Below are positions 16,404 through 25,473 of a stretch of 64,000 nucleotides of DNA, piece after piece. Below the pieces are notes generated by a model. The model saw only the letters and a list, made by a program, of their open reading frames with translations, ran no database searches and was not told the DNA's origin. How positions within the stretch are numbered: position 1 is the first letter of the stretch; each line of letters begins with the position of its first letter. The position numbers were made by a program, and so were the translations under genes. Source of the stretch: Erythrobacter sp. (GTDB lineage Bacteria; Pseudomonadota; Alphaproteobacteria; Sphingomonadales; Sphingomonadaceae); contig JAILWQ010000004.1 of NCBI GenBank assembly GCA_025698865.1, forward strand, positions 1 to 64,000, written 5' to 3'.

Positions 16404-18599
16404 ATGATCAGATCCGTCCTCCCCGTGGCAGCGAGCCTGCTCCTCTTGCAGATGTCCCCGGCCGTCGCGCAGCAAGCACCGCCGCCGCCTGTCGCTCCGG
16501 AGCGGGAGGCGGACACCGCACCGGCTGCCGCGCCGATGTCGGGTGCCGCCATAGGAAGTGCGCGCAGCGGGCCGGAGCGGCGTTTCACCGGGGCAGACCT
16601 GTTCGATCTTGCCATCGCCGCCGATCCGCAGATCAGCCCCGACGGGCGCTACATCGCCTATGTCCGCCGCTCGAACGACATCATGTCGGACCGTGCGGTG
16701 AGCACGATATGGCTGATCGATACCCGCACCGGGTCCGAGGTTCCGATCGCCGGGCGCGACGGCGATGCCTTCTCGCCACGCTGGTCTCCGGATGGCGATC
16801 GCCTTGCCTTCGTGTCGACCGAGAATGGCGGTCCGCAACTATGGCTCCGCTGGATCGACGGGGGCGAGATGGTCCGTTTGACCGGGCTGCCGACCAGCCC
16901 GTCGAGCATGGCGTGGTCCCCGGATGGACGCTCGATCGCCTATTCCATACTGGTGAAGGACGATGGGCCGATGCTGGGCGCCGCGCCCGCGCAGAAGCCC
17001 GAGGGCGCCGAGTGGGCCGAGCCGCTCGAGATCCGCGACCTCCTGACCTACCGGTCCGATGGCCAGGGCTATATCGAGCCGGGCTTCGAGAAGATCTTCG
17101 TCGTGCCCGCGACGGGCGGCGCCCCGCGCCAGCTCACCTTCGGCCGCTATCACGACGGCGGGCCGCTCAGCTGGTCGGCCGACGGGACCACGCTCTATTT
17201 CGGCGCCAATCGCCGTCCCGACTGGGAGACCGATCCGGTCGAGAGCGAGGTGTATGCCCTCGACGTGGCGAGCGGGGCGGTCACGCAGCTTACCGATCGC
17301 GACGGCCCGGATGGTTCGCCCGTCGCCTCGCCCGACGGACGGTTGATCGCCTATCTCGGCTTCGACGATGCGCGCCGGGCCTACGAGAACGACGATCTCT
17401 ACGTCATGGACAAGGACGGGTCGAACGTCCGCAACCTGACCGGAAACTGGGATTACAGCCCCTCGGGTCTGACGTGGGATGCCGATGGCCGCGCGATCTA
17501 TGCGCAATACGATATTCGCGGAGAAACACGGGTCGCCCGCATCGCTCTGGACGGAAGCGTGCGCGACGTGGCCGTCGGGCTTTCGGGCGGAGGGCTCGAC
17601 CGGCCCTATACTGGCGGCAGCTTCTCGGTTTCCGACGATGACGCCATCGCCTTCACCGGAGGAACCGCCACTCGCCCGGCCGAGGTGCGGATCGCCGGGG
17701 ATGGGGCGGAGCGGACGCTCACCGATCTCAACCGCTCGCTGCGCAGCACCAAGGCCTTTGGCGAAGTTCGCCGGATCGCCACTGCCTCGAGCGAGGATGG
17801 GCTGGAAATCGAAGGCTGGCTGACGCTTCCGCCCGGGTACCAGGAGGGGCAGCGCGTGCCGCTGATCCTGGAGATTCACGGCGGTCCCTTCGCCGCCTAC
17901 GGCCCGCATTTCGCGACCGACAACCAGCTGTATGCCGCCGCGGGCTATGCCGTGCTCTCCGCCAATCCGCGCGGGTCGACGAGCTATGGCGAGGACTTCG
18001 CCAACCGGATCGACAAGGCCTATCCCGGCAACGACTATTTCGATCTCATGAGCATCGTCGACCGAGCGATCGCACTGGGCATCGCCGATCCCGAGCAATT
18101 GTTCGTGACCGGCGGATCGGGCGGCGGCGTCCTGACGAGCTGGATCGTCGGCAAGACCGATCGCTTCAAGGCGGCGGCGACGCAGAAGCCGGTCATCAAC
18201 TGGACCACGCAGGCGCTCACGGCCGACAATCCGGCCTATTTCGGGCCCTACTGGATCGGAAGCCAGCCTTGGGAAGACCCCGAGACCTACTGGCGCCAGT
18301 CGCCCCTGTCGCTGGTCGGGAATGTCGAGACGCCGACGCTGGTCGTGGTCGGCAGCGAGGATTACCGCACGCCGGTGAGCGAAAGCGAGCAGTACTACAC
18401 CGCGCTCCGCCTGCGCGGCGTGCCCACCGCGCTGGTCAAGGTGCCCGGCGCCAGCCATGGCGGCATCGCAGCGCGGCCCTCCCAGTCGGCGGCGAAGGCA
18501 TCCGCCATCCTTGCATGGTTCGAACGGTATCGCACCGGCTGGACGCGGCCGGTGGGAGCGCAGCCGGCGGGTGCCGCAGGGGTGTCGTCGAAGGAGTAG
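16404..18599 (+). CDS. Secreted S9 family peptidase (acylaminoacyl/dipeptidyl peptidase type)
   Basis: The 731-residue protein has a signal peptide (SLLLLQMSPAVAQQ), a beta-propeller built from WD40-like/TolB-like repeats (SPRWSPDGDRLAF, SMAWSPDGRSIAY, PLSWSADGTTLYF), and a C-terminal alpha/beta hydrolase domain. The catalytic triad is visible: Ser in VTGGSGGGVLTSW, Asp in GSEDYRTP, His in PGASHGG. It is probably a periplasmic peptidase cutting short peptides. ATG 16404 is preceded by AAGGAG at about 16390; upstream in-frame starts would enter tRNA-proximal DNA. The GGSGGG nucleophile elbow differs slightly from the common GGSYGG of the family. Confidence 0.93.
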   Translation: MIRSVLPVAASLLLLQMSPAVAQQAPPPPVAPEREADTAPAAAPMSGAAIGSARSGPERRFTGADLFDLAIAADPQISPDGRYIAYVRRSNDIMSDRAVSTIWLIDTRTGSEVPIAGRDGDAFSPRWSPDGDRLAFVSTENGGPQLWLRWIDGGEMVRLTGLPTSPSSMAWSPDGRSIAYSILVKDDGPMLGAAPAQKPEGAEWAEPLEIRDLLTYRSDGQGYIEPGFEKIFVVPATGGAPRQLTFGRYHDGGPLSWSADGTTLYFGANRRPDWETDPVESEVYALDVASGAVTQLTDRDGPDGSPVASPDGRLIAYLGFDDARRAYENDDLYVMDKDGSNVRNLTGNWDYSPSGLTWDADGRAIYAQYDIRGETRVARIALDGSVRDVAVGLSGGGLDRPYTGGSFSVSDDDAIAFTGGTATRPAEVRIAGDGAERTLTDLNRSLRSTKAFGEVRRIATASSEDGLEIEGWLTLPPGYQEGQRVPLILEIHGGPFAAYGPHFATDNQLYAAAGYAVLSANPRGSTSYGEDFANRIDKAYPGNDYFDLMSIVDRAIALGIADPEQLFVTGGSGGGVLTSWIVGKTDRFKAAATQKPVINWTTQALTADNPAYFGPYWIGSQPWEDPETYWRQSPLSLVGNVETPTLVVVGSEDYRTPVSESEQYYTALRLRGVPTALVKVPGASHGGIAARPSQSAAKASAILAWFERYRTGWTRPVGAQPAGAAGVSSKE

Positions 18600-18728
18600 A
18601 CCTCCGCAGGTCGCTGGCGAGGAGCCGAACCGGAGACTGGGCCTCCGTGAAGTCGTGGCTGTTTCGCGGGACGTTCCGATTGGCCGTGGAGTGATTTCCA
18701 CAGCCCTGCTCGCCCCTATGAACTGATA

Positions 18729-18766
18729 GTCGACCCGATATCCGCAATTCCTGCGGTCGGGTCGAC
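18729..18766. repeat. Nested palindromic hairpin downstream of the S9 peptidase
   Basis: Outer arms GTCGACCCGA and TCGGGTCGAC pair over 10 bp; inner arms CCGCA (18742-18746) and TGCGG (18752-18756) close a five-base loop. It could terminate the peptidase transcript or be a palindromic repeat element; there is no poly-U tract on either strand. Confidence 0.55.
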
Positions 18767-19024
18767 GCGCCCATGCATCTGGCCGCGATCCCCTGGGATT
18801 CGATGCCGCTCTGAACACGGGATGGGTTCACTGACGTCTCGTTCACGCCAGGCATCTCGATCGCGGGCTGCGGCGCGTGGCGCGCGACCCTGCGTGTTCC
18901 AGCGGAAACCCTGAAGCCGCGCTACCCGTCGTCCAGAAACACGATCTCGGCCGGGTCAAACGCGTGGTTCCCGAAAATTCGAAAAACATATTGCAATGCA
19001 GCGGCGTTGACTTATGCGGTGCTT

Positions 19025-19039
19025 CGCGAACGCTTCTCA
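19025..19039 (+). promoter_or_regulatory. Fur-like box upstream of the TonB receptor
   Basis: CGCGAAC G CTTCTCA resembles the 7-1-7 pattern TGCGAAT-N-ATTCTCA common at siderophore receptor promoters, with three changes. It lies 38 bases before the receptor ATG and just after a TTGACT (-35-like) hexamer. Confidence 0.4.
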
Positions 19040-19076
19040 ATAGCAGTATCAATAAAACTTGGATGGGTGGATTTCA

Positions 19077-21329
19077 ATGCGATATATGAGGACGGCTCTG
19101 TGCTCCGTTTCGGCTCTGACTCTCGTCATGCCGGCGATGGTCGTGGCGCAGGAAGCCGAGGAACCGACGCCGGAAGAAGTGGCGGACGATCAGGCGCCGG
19201 TCGGCGACGAGGTCCGCAACGCGGATGGCGAGATCATCGTGACGGCACGCCGTCAGGCGGTCCAGGCGCTCGGTTCGACCACCGTCACCTCCGAAATGAT
19301 CGCCGAACAGCCACCGGTAAACGATCTCGCCGACATCATCCGCCGTCAGCCCGGCATCAACCTTACCGGCGCGAGCTCGGCGGGAACCTACGGCAACAAC
19401 CGCCAGATCGACATTCGCGGGATGGGCCCGGAAAACACGCTGATCCTGATCGACGGAAAGCCGATCACCTCGCGCAATTCAGTGCGGATGGGCCGTGACG
19501 GCGAGCGCAATTCGCGCGGCGACACCAACTGGGTGCCCGCCGAAGAGGTCGAGCGGATCGAGATCCTGCGCGGACCGGCGGCGGCGCGCTATGGCTCCGG
19601 CGCGGCGGGCGGCGTGATCAACATCATCACCAAGAGCCCGACCGACGGCTTCCGCGGATCGCTGACCGGCTTCATGCTCGTCCCCGAGGACAGCCGCGAG
19701 AGCGACACCAAGCGCGTGAACTTCTCGGTCGCCGGCCCGATCACCTCGACGCTCGGCTTCCGCCTCTACGGCAATTACAGCGACACCAGCGCCGACGATC
19801 CGCTGATCAACGCCGAAGCGGCGGACACGCCCGATGGCCTGATCCCGCCCGGCGGGCGCGAGGGCGTGCAGAACCGCGACATCAGCGGCCTCATCCGGTG
19901 GGAGCCGAACGACATCCATCGCTTCGATATCGAGGGCGGCTACAGCCGTCAGGGCAACGTCTTCGCCGGCGAATACCGGCTGAGCAGCGGCGCCTCCAGC
20001 CCGGTTACCTCCGCCTTGATCGGGCAGGAAACCAACGTCCTCAAGCGCTACACCGGAAGCGCGGGCTATCGCGGCGTGTACGGCTTCGGCGAACTCGAGG
20101 CGATCGTCCAGTACGAGGAGACCAACAACCGTCGCCTCAACGAAGGCCTTGCCGGCGGCGGCGAAGGCACGATCAACACCGAGAGCGAATATTCGACCGC
20201 GAACCTGCGCAACCTCTTCGCGCAGACCACGCTCGACGTGCCGTTCGAGATCGGGGCGATGCAGCATGTCGTGACCGGCGGCATCGAATACCGCTACGAA
20301 TATCTCGACGATCCCTATGCGGTGTCGGCGGCCGGCGGTGCGGACATTCCGGGCATCGACAATCCGGCCATGCGCGACACCGTGTCGGATGCCGATACGA
20401 TCGCGGCCTTCATCGAGGACAACATCGTCTATGGCGGCCTGACGCTGACCCCGGCGGTCCGCATCGACCGGCACAGCACGTTCGGCACCGAGGTTTCGCC
20501 CAGCGTAGGCGTGTCCTACAGCCCCGTCCCGACGGTGGTGATCAAGGGCGGCATCGCCAAGGCGTTCAAGGCCCCCAACCTTTACCAGTCGAACCCGAAC
20601 TATCTCTACTATACCCGCGGCAACGGCTGCCCGAACAATTTCCCCAGCCTCGGCGGCGGGTGCTTCGTCCAGGGCAATGCCGACCTTCAGGCCGAAACAA
20701 GCATCAACAAGGAAATCGGGATCGCCTTCTCGCCGGGCCGCTGGAATTTCAGCGCGACCTATTACCGCAACGATTACGACCAGAAGATCATCTCGAACAA
20801 CGTGCCGATCGGGACCGCGCCCTATGGCGGCCGTCCGGCGCGGATCTTCCAGTGGTTCAACACCGGCGAGGCGGTGGTCGAGGGCGTGGAAGGCAACGTC
20901 CTGATCCCGTTCGCCCCGAACCTCGTGCTGAGCACCAACGTCACCTACATCATCCGCAACGAGGATCGCGAGACCGGCCGGCTGCTGTCGGTCATTCCCG
21001 ACTACACGATCAACTCGACGCTGGACTGGGAGATCACGGACCAGGTCAAGTTCATCGGCACTTTCACCCGCTTCGGCGAGCAGACGCCGAACACGATCCT
21101 CTACAGCGGCGATACGCCGTCGGCGAACCAGCTGGAACCGCGCGAGCCCTACAATCTGGTCGGGCTCAACCTCCTGTTCCAGGCGACACAGGCGATGCGG
21201 TTCAGCGTGGGCGTGAACAATCTGTTCGACGAGCGCCTGTTCCGCGAGAGCGCCAACAACTTCGCCGGCGCGAACAATTACAACGAGCCGGGTCGGGCCT
21301 TCTTCGTCCAGACCAATCTGCGGTTCTGA
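19077..21329 (+). CDS. FepA-like TonB-dependent catecholate siderophore receptor
   Basis: The 750-residue outer-membrane protein has a signal peptide (ALCSVSALTLVMPAMVVAQ) and a probable TonB-box region around GEIIVTARRQ. A plug domain follows with the FepA-group signature LILIDGKPITSRNSVRMG, GDTNWVPAEEVERIEILRG and YGSGAAGGVINIITK. The 22-strand barrel ends in a C-terminal aromatic (NLRF). The plug loop matches FepA/PfeA/IroN receptors for ferric enterobactin-type catecholates. It starts the siderophore locus and is convergent with the exporter gene (stop codons abut). ATG 19077 is chosen for the signal peptide. A Fur-like box precedes it. Confidence 0.93.
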   Translation: MRYMRTALCSVSALTLVMPAMVVAQEAEEPTPEEVADDQAPVGDEVRNADGEIIVTARRQAVQALGSTTVTSEMIAEQPPVNDLADIIRRQPGINLTGASSAGTYGNNRQIDIRGMGPENTLILIDGKPITSRNSVRMGRDGERNSRGDTNWVPAEEVERIEILRGPAAARYGSGAAGGVINIITKSPTDGFRGSLTGFMLVPEDSRESDTKRVNFSVAGPITSTLGFRLYGNYSDTSADDPLINAEAADTPDGLIPPGGREGVQNRDISGLIRWEPNDIHRFDIEGGYSRQGNVFAGEYRLSSGASSPVTSALIGQETNVLKRYTGSAGYRGVYGFGELEAIVQYEETNNRRLNEGLAGGGEGTINTESEYSTANLRNLFAQTTLDVPFEIGAMQHVVTGGIEYRYEYLDDPYAVSAAGGADIPGIDNPAMRDTVSDADTIAAFIEDNIVYGGLTLTPAVRIDRHSTFGTEVSPSVGVSYSPVPTVVIKGGIAKAFKAPNLYQSNPNYLYYTRGNGCPNNFPSLGGGCFVQGNADLQAETSINKEIGIAFSPGRWNFSATYYRNDYDQKIISNNVPIGTAPYGGRPARIFQWFNTGEAVVEGVEGNVLIPFAPNLVLSTNVTYIIRNEDRETGRLLSVIPDYTINSTLDWEITDQVKFIGTFTRFGEQTPNTILYSGDTPSANQLEPREPYNLVGLNLLFQATQAMRFSVGVNNLFDERLFRESANNFAGANNYNEPGRAFFVQTNLRF

Positions 21330-22586
21330 TCAGGCAGGACCGTCGCCCCGCCCCGTTGCGGGGCGGCGGTTGCCGAACAGGACGGCGATAGCCGCCAGTC
21401 CGGCCGCGCACATCGCGTAGGGCGCGAAAGGCCCGAGGCCATAAACCGCCGTGCCGATCAGCGGGCCGACGACGATCCCGAAACCCTGCACCGTGGCGAC
21501 CGATCCCGCCGCCGCCCCCTGCTCGCCCGCATCCACGCTGTTTGCCGCAAGCGCGGGCACGGCGGGATAGATCAGCGCCATGCCGCAGGCGATCCCGCCA
21601 TAGGCCGCGCACAGGGCCATTGCCGAACCGGCGAGGGCCGCAAGCGCGAACCCTGTCGCGGCAACACCGCATCCTGTCAGCGCCAGCCGCATGGGCGACC
21701 AGTCGAGCCGCCGGACAAATGTCTGCACCGCCATCAGCACCCCGCCGACGATCGCGAGAGCAAGGCCGGCGAGCCCTGCCGCGCCTTGCGCATCGAGGCC
21801 CAGCCGGTCGATCGCGACGAAGCCGATCACGACCTGCGCCACTGCCACGCTCGCCGACGCGGCAAAACCGAACGCCAGCGCAGGACGCAGCCGCGGATCG
21901 ATCAGGCGAAGCGCGGCGCGCGGCGGCCTCGCCCCTGCGCCGTCTCGCGGGAGACTGCCGCGTAGCACAAGGATCGCGCCGATCGGAAGCAGGGCCGTCA
22001 GCCAGAGGGGCAGGAGAAGCGCGACCTCGCCCGCCATGCCGGCCAAGCCCGGCCCCGCGACCATGCCCGCCGCACTGGCGGAGCCGATCGCCGCCATCGA
22101 TCGCGCGCGGTCGCGGGGTGCCGCGTGATCGGCGACGATCGCCGCGGCCAGCGTCGGCACGGCAGCGTAGAACCCGCCCATCAAGGTCCGCCCAACGACC
22201 AGGCCCGCGAACACGGCCAGCGCGGGCAGCGCGAGACGGAGCGAGGCTTCGAGAAACAGGACCAGAGCAAGATAGCTCGCCACGAATCCGCCGAGACCGA
22301 GGAGCAGCACGGACCGGCGGCCGAGGCGATCGCTGCGCGCACCCCACCATCGCGCCAGCACCATCCACGCGATGCCCGCCACCGACATGACCACGCCGAG
22401 ATGGACCGCCTGGAGGCCAAAGGAATAGGCCAGCGGCCCTGCCACCGCGACGAAGGACATGAGCGCCATGGTCCCGGTGAATGCCGCCGCCATCAGCGCG
22501 GCGAGCGGGAGCCGCACCGCGCCCTCGACAGGGTCGCTTTCAGGCCGATGGGAGCTGTCGTTGTTCGGTGTTGCGTTCGATGTCAT
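21330..22586 (-). CDS. MFS transporter, probable siderophore exporter
   Basis: The 418-residue protein has about twelve membrane segments and the MFS motif between TM2 and TM3 (GARSDRLGRRSVLL). It lies beside the entC operon with a shared control region and is convergent with the receptor gene. EntS-type MFS proteins export enterobactin across the inner membrane; the same role is inferred from position. The start ATG at plus 22584-22586 (MTSNATPNNDSS) gives a short cytoplasmic N terminus; an upstream start would cross the Fur-like box region. Its stop codon directly abuts the receptor stop (TGATCA). Confidence 0.85.
   Translation of the reverse strand: MTSNATPNNDSSHRPESDPVEGAVRLPLAALMAAAFTGTMALMSFVAVAGPLAYSFGLQAVHLGVVMSVAGIAWMVLARWWGARSDRLGRRSVLLLGLGGFVASYLALVLFLEASLRLALPALAVFAGLVVGRTLMGGFYAAVPTLAAAIVADHAAPRDRARSMAAIGSASAAGMVAGPGLAGMAGEVALLLPLWLTALLPIGAILVLRGSLPRDGAGARPPRAALRLIDPRLRPALAFGFAASASVAVAQVVIGFVAIDRLGLDAQGAAGLAGLALAIVGGVLMAVQTFVRRLDWSPMRLALTGCGVAATGFALAALAGSAMALCAAYGGIACGMALIYPAVPALAANSVDAGEQGAAAGSVATVQGFGIVVGPLIGTAVYGLGPFAPYAMCAAGLAAIAVLFGNRRPATGRGDGPA
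21344..21365. terminator. Hairpin just beyond the receptor stop, inside the exporter coding end
   Basis: CGCCCCGC (21344-21351) pairs with GCGGGGCG (21358-21365) around a 6-base loop, 15 bases after the receptor stop. It lies in the last codons of the MFS gene and probably ends receptor transcripts; no T-run follows. Confidence 0.45.
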
Positions 22587-22634
22587 AATGTCGCGCGAAT
22601 ACGCAACCGCGCGAGCACGGCCAACCATTGATAT

Positions 22635-22649
22635 TGCGAGTCAGTCGCT
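22635..22649. promoter_or_regulatory. Candidate Fur box between exporter and entC
   Basis: TGCGAGT C AGTCGCT is an imperfect 7-1-7 palindrome (five of seven positions pair) in the divergent gap between the MFS gene and the biosynthetic operon. It resembles the TGCGAAT-type boxes elsewhere in this locus. Confidence 0.4.
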
Positions 22650-22684
22650 CTACCGGCGATGGAACAGGTGCTTCGGGGTTTCCC

Positions 22685-23848
22685 TTGTTCGTTCTCAGAC
22701 AATCCAGCCATGAAATCCGCGCAGAGGGTGTTGCCCGCCGCCTTCCCGCAGGGCCCCGCGACATGCTGGACACACGCGTGCGCGAAATGCTTGGCGAAAG
22801 CGAGGGGCCATCGCCGATCCTCGTCGGTGCGATCCCCTTCGATTCCGACGGGCGCGAGCTGATCTACGAACCGCGCACGATCACCCGCCCGCCCCGGCCG
22901 GACACTACCCCGGATGCGGCGAATGTCGCCGCCCACGCCTACCTCTCCGACAGCGCGGAAGATGCGCGATCCGCGCGCGATTATGCCGAGATGGTGCGCG
23001 CGGCCCTCGGCCTGATCGCGACCGGGAGCGGCGAGGAGGCGCTGCGCAAGGTCGTGCTTTCGCGCAAGCTGTCCTTCGAAGCACCCGCGCCGCCGGACCT
23101 CGAGCGCCTTCTGGCAAGTCTGGCGAACGATCCCGGAATCACCGCCTACCGCATCGATCTCGACCCGGCAGAGGGCGGCCCCACACAGAGCGGCGACGCG
23201 CCGGTGCTGATCGGCGCAACCCCCGAACTGCTCGCCTCGCGCAAGGGGCTCATCGTCGCCTCCGAACCGCTGGCCGGATCGATCCCACGCGGGCGCGATC
23301 CGGTGCAGGACCGGACGCGGGGCCAGAGCCTTCTGGCCTCGGAAAAGGATCGCCGGGAGCACGCGATCACGGTCGAATACGTGCTCGACACGCTCGCCCC
23401 CCACTGCGACGATCTGCGGCGGCCGGGCGGCATGGGCCTGCGCTCGACGGCGACGATGTGGCACCTCGGCACACGGATCGAAGGACGTTTGAAATCGCCG
23501 GACGGGCCATCGGCGCTCGGCCTTGCCGCCCTGCTCCACCCCACTCCGGCGGTTGGCGGCTATCCGCGCGACGCGGCGCTGGCGGCGATCGCGCGGCTCG
23601 AGGCCCATGATCGCGGATTCTATTCCGGTGCGGTCGGCCATGTCGATGCCGCGGGCGACGGCGAATGGCACGTGGCCCTGCGCTGCGCCGAGGTGAGAGG
23701 CCCGCAGATCACGCTCCATGCCGGCGCGGGGATCGTCGCCGGTTCCGTTCCCGACGACGAGGTGCACGAGACCGCGGCCAAGTTCCGCGCGATACTGCGC
23801 GCTTTCGGTATCCCCGATGCCCCGCGCGCCTTAAGGGAGGCCTCCTGA
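22685..23848 (+). CDS. entC: Isochorismate synthase (EntC/DhbC)
   Basis: The protein (387 residues from TTG 22685) has the chorismate-binding fold: ILVGAIPFDSDGREL, EALRKVVLSRKL, IGATPELLASRKG, SEPLAGSIPRGRDPVQD, LHPTPAVGGYPRDAA, FYSGAVGHVD and HAGAGIVAGSVPDDE. It makes isochorismate from chorismate, the first step to 2,3-dihydroxybenzoate. No good ATG exists: TTG 22628 and 22634 lie on or before the candidate Fur box, so TTG 22685 (GGGG six bases upstream) is preferred. It is the first gene of a seven-gene operon; its stop overlaps the next start as TGATG. Confidence 0.92.
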   Translation: MFVLRQSSHEIRAEGVARRLPAGPRDMLDTRVREMLGESEGPSPILVGAIPFDSDGRELIYEPRTITRPPRPDTTPDAANVAAHAYLSDSAEDARSARDYAEMVRAALGLIATGSGEEALRKVVLSRKLSFEAPAPPDLERLLASLANDPGITAYRIDLDPAEGGPTQSGDAPVLIGATPELLASRKGLIVASEPLAGSIPRGRDPVQDRTRGQSLLASEKDRREHAITVEYVLDTLAPHCDDLRRPGGMGLRSTATMWHLGTRIEGRLKSPDGPSALGLAALLHPTPAVGGYPRDAALAAIARLEAHDRGFYSGAVGHVDAAGDGEWHVALRCAEVRGPQITLHAGAGIVAGSVPDDEVHETAAKFRAILRAFGIPDAPRALREAS

Positions 23849-25473
23849 TGGAACCCCTCCGGCAAGTCTGGCCCGCCGAACTGGCGGAACGCTACCGCGC
23901 GAAGGGCTACTGGACCGGCGAGACCTTTCCGCAGGCGCTCGCCGCCACCGTGCGCCGCCATGGCGACCGGATCGCGGTGGTCGGGGGCGAGAGCCGCTGG
24001 ACCTATGCCGATCTGGCGCAGCGCGTCGAAATCGCCGCCGCGGGGTTTCGTGCGCTCGGCCTCGATCCCGGCGCGCGGGTGCTGGTCCAGCTGCCCAATG
24101 TTCCGGAGTTCCTGTCGACCGTGTTCGGCCTGTTTCGCGCAGGGCTGGTGCCGGTCTTCGCCCTGCCCGCGCATCGCCAGACGGAACTCGTGCATTTCGG
24201 GCGCGCCGGCGAAGTGTCGGCGCTGGTCATCGCCGAGCGGCACGACGGTTTCGACTATCGCGCAATGGCGGATGCGGTGCGCGCGGAGGTCGGCACGCTG
24301 GAACACATTGTGGTGGTCGGCGAGCCGCATCCGGGCCAGATCGCCTTCGATGGCTTCGCCGCGGGAGACTGCCCGCCTGTCGAACCCGATGCCGGCGCCG
24401 TCGCGCTGGTGCAGATTTCCGGCGGCAGCACCGGCCTTTCGAAACTCATCCCGCGCACACATGACGATTATCTCTATTCGATCCGCGCCAGCAACGCGAT
24501 CTGCGGCATGGACGAGCGCAGCGTCTATCTCGCCGCGCTGCCGGTGGCGCACAATTTCCCGATGAGCTCGCCCGGCATCTTCGGGGCGGTGCTGGCCGGG
24601 GCGACGATCGTGATGGCGCCCGTGCCGACGCCCGAGATCGCCTTTCCCCTGATCGCGCGCGAAGGGGTGACCATCACCGGCCTCGTTCCGCCGCTGGCCC
24701 TGCTGTGGATGCGAGCCGCGCCGAAGACCGATCACGACCTCTCCAGTCTTGAGGTCGTGCAGGTCGGCGGCGCGAAGTTCATGCCCGAGGCCGCGCGCCG
24801 CGTGCGCGAGACGCTGGGCTGCACCTTGCAGCAGGTGTTCGGCATGGCGGAAGGTCTGGTCAACTACACCCGGCTGGACGACCCGGACGAGGCGATCGTC
24901 GAGACGCAGGGTCGACCGATCTCGCCCGACGACGAAATCCTGATCCTCGACGATGCGGGAGACCCGGTGCCGGACGGAACGCCGGGCCATCTGCTGACGC
25001 GGGGGCCGTACACCATCCGCGGCTATCACCGCGATCCGACGGCCAATGCGCGGTCCTTCACCGCCGACGGCTTCTACCGCACCGGCGACATCGTGCTGCG
25101 GCGGGCGGACGGCAATCTGGTGGTGCAGGGCCGCGCCACCGACCACATCAACCGCGCGGGCGAAAAGATATCCGCCGAGGAGGTCGAGGACCACCTGCTC
25201 GCCCATGACAGCGTGTTCGATGCGGCCGTGGTCTCGCTGCCCGATCCCTATCTCGGCGAGCGCAGCTGCGCCTTCATCGTCCCCCATGGCGATCCGCCGG
25301 GCGCCGCCGAGATCAAGGCATGGATGCGCACCCGCGCGATCGCGGCGTTCAAGATCCCCGACCAGATCGTGTTCGTGGAAGGGTTCGCCACCACCGCGGT
25401 GGGCAAGGTCAGCCGCAAGGAACTGCGCGCCCGTCTGCGCGAAAGCGCCCTCAACAATCGGAAACAGCCGTGA
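23848..25473 (+). CDS. entE: 2,3-Dihydroxybenzoate-AMP ligase (EntE/DhbE)
   Basis: The 541-residue protein is a stand-alone adenylation enzyme. Visible are LVQISGGSTGLSKLIPRTH (P-loop), AALPVAHNFPMSSPG with the Asn that in aryl-acid A domains replaces the Asp contacting the alpha-amino group, FGMAEGLVNYTRLDD, YRTGDIVLRRADG, and the C-terminal lysine in VGKVSRKELR. It activates 2,3-dihydroxybenzoate with ATP and loads it onto the aryl carrier protein at 26114. ATG 23848 has AAGGGAGG upstream and overlaps the entC stop. Stop overlaps the next start as GTGA. Confidence 0.95.
   Translation: MEPLRQVWPAELAERYRAKGYWTGETFPQALAATVRRHGDRIAVVGGESRWTYADLAQRVEIAAAGFRALGLDPGARVLVQLPNVPEFLSTVFGLFRAGLVPVFALPAHRQTELVHFGRAGEVSALVIAERHDGFDYRAMADAVRAEVGTLEHIVVVGEPHPGQIAFDGFAAGDCPPVEPDAGAVALVQISGGSTGLSKLIPRTHDDYLYSIRASNAICGMDERSVYLAALPVAHNFPMSSPGIFGAVLAGATIVMAPVPTPEIAFPLIAREGVTITGLVPPLALLWMRAAPKTDHDLSSLEVVQVGGAKFMPEAARRVRETLGCTLQQVFGMAEGLVNYTRLDDPDEAIVETQGRPISPDDEILILDDAGDPVPDGTPGHLLTRGPYTIRGYHRDPTANARSFTADGFYRTGDIVLRRADGNLVVQGRATDHINRAGEKISAEEVEDHLLAHDSVFDAAVVSLPDPYLGERSCAFIVPHGDPPGAAEIKAWMRTRAIAAFKIPDQIVFVEGFATTAVGKVSRKELRARLRESALNNRKQP

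Larger units (their letters stand above)
18600..19076. other. 477-base non-coding region with a strong hairpin and receptor promoter
   Basis: No credible gene is seen. It holds a 10-bp perfect inverted repeat GTCGACCCGA/TCGGGTCGAC (18729-18738 and 18757-18766) enclosing a further CCGCA/TGCGG stem, with no T-run after it. Toward its right end it becomes AT-rich and contains the promoter/operator of the TonB receptor: TTGACT at 19007-19012 and a Fur-like box at 19025-19039. The middle (18770-18960) could be a degenerate remnant but nothing in it is recognised. Confidence 0.5.
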
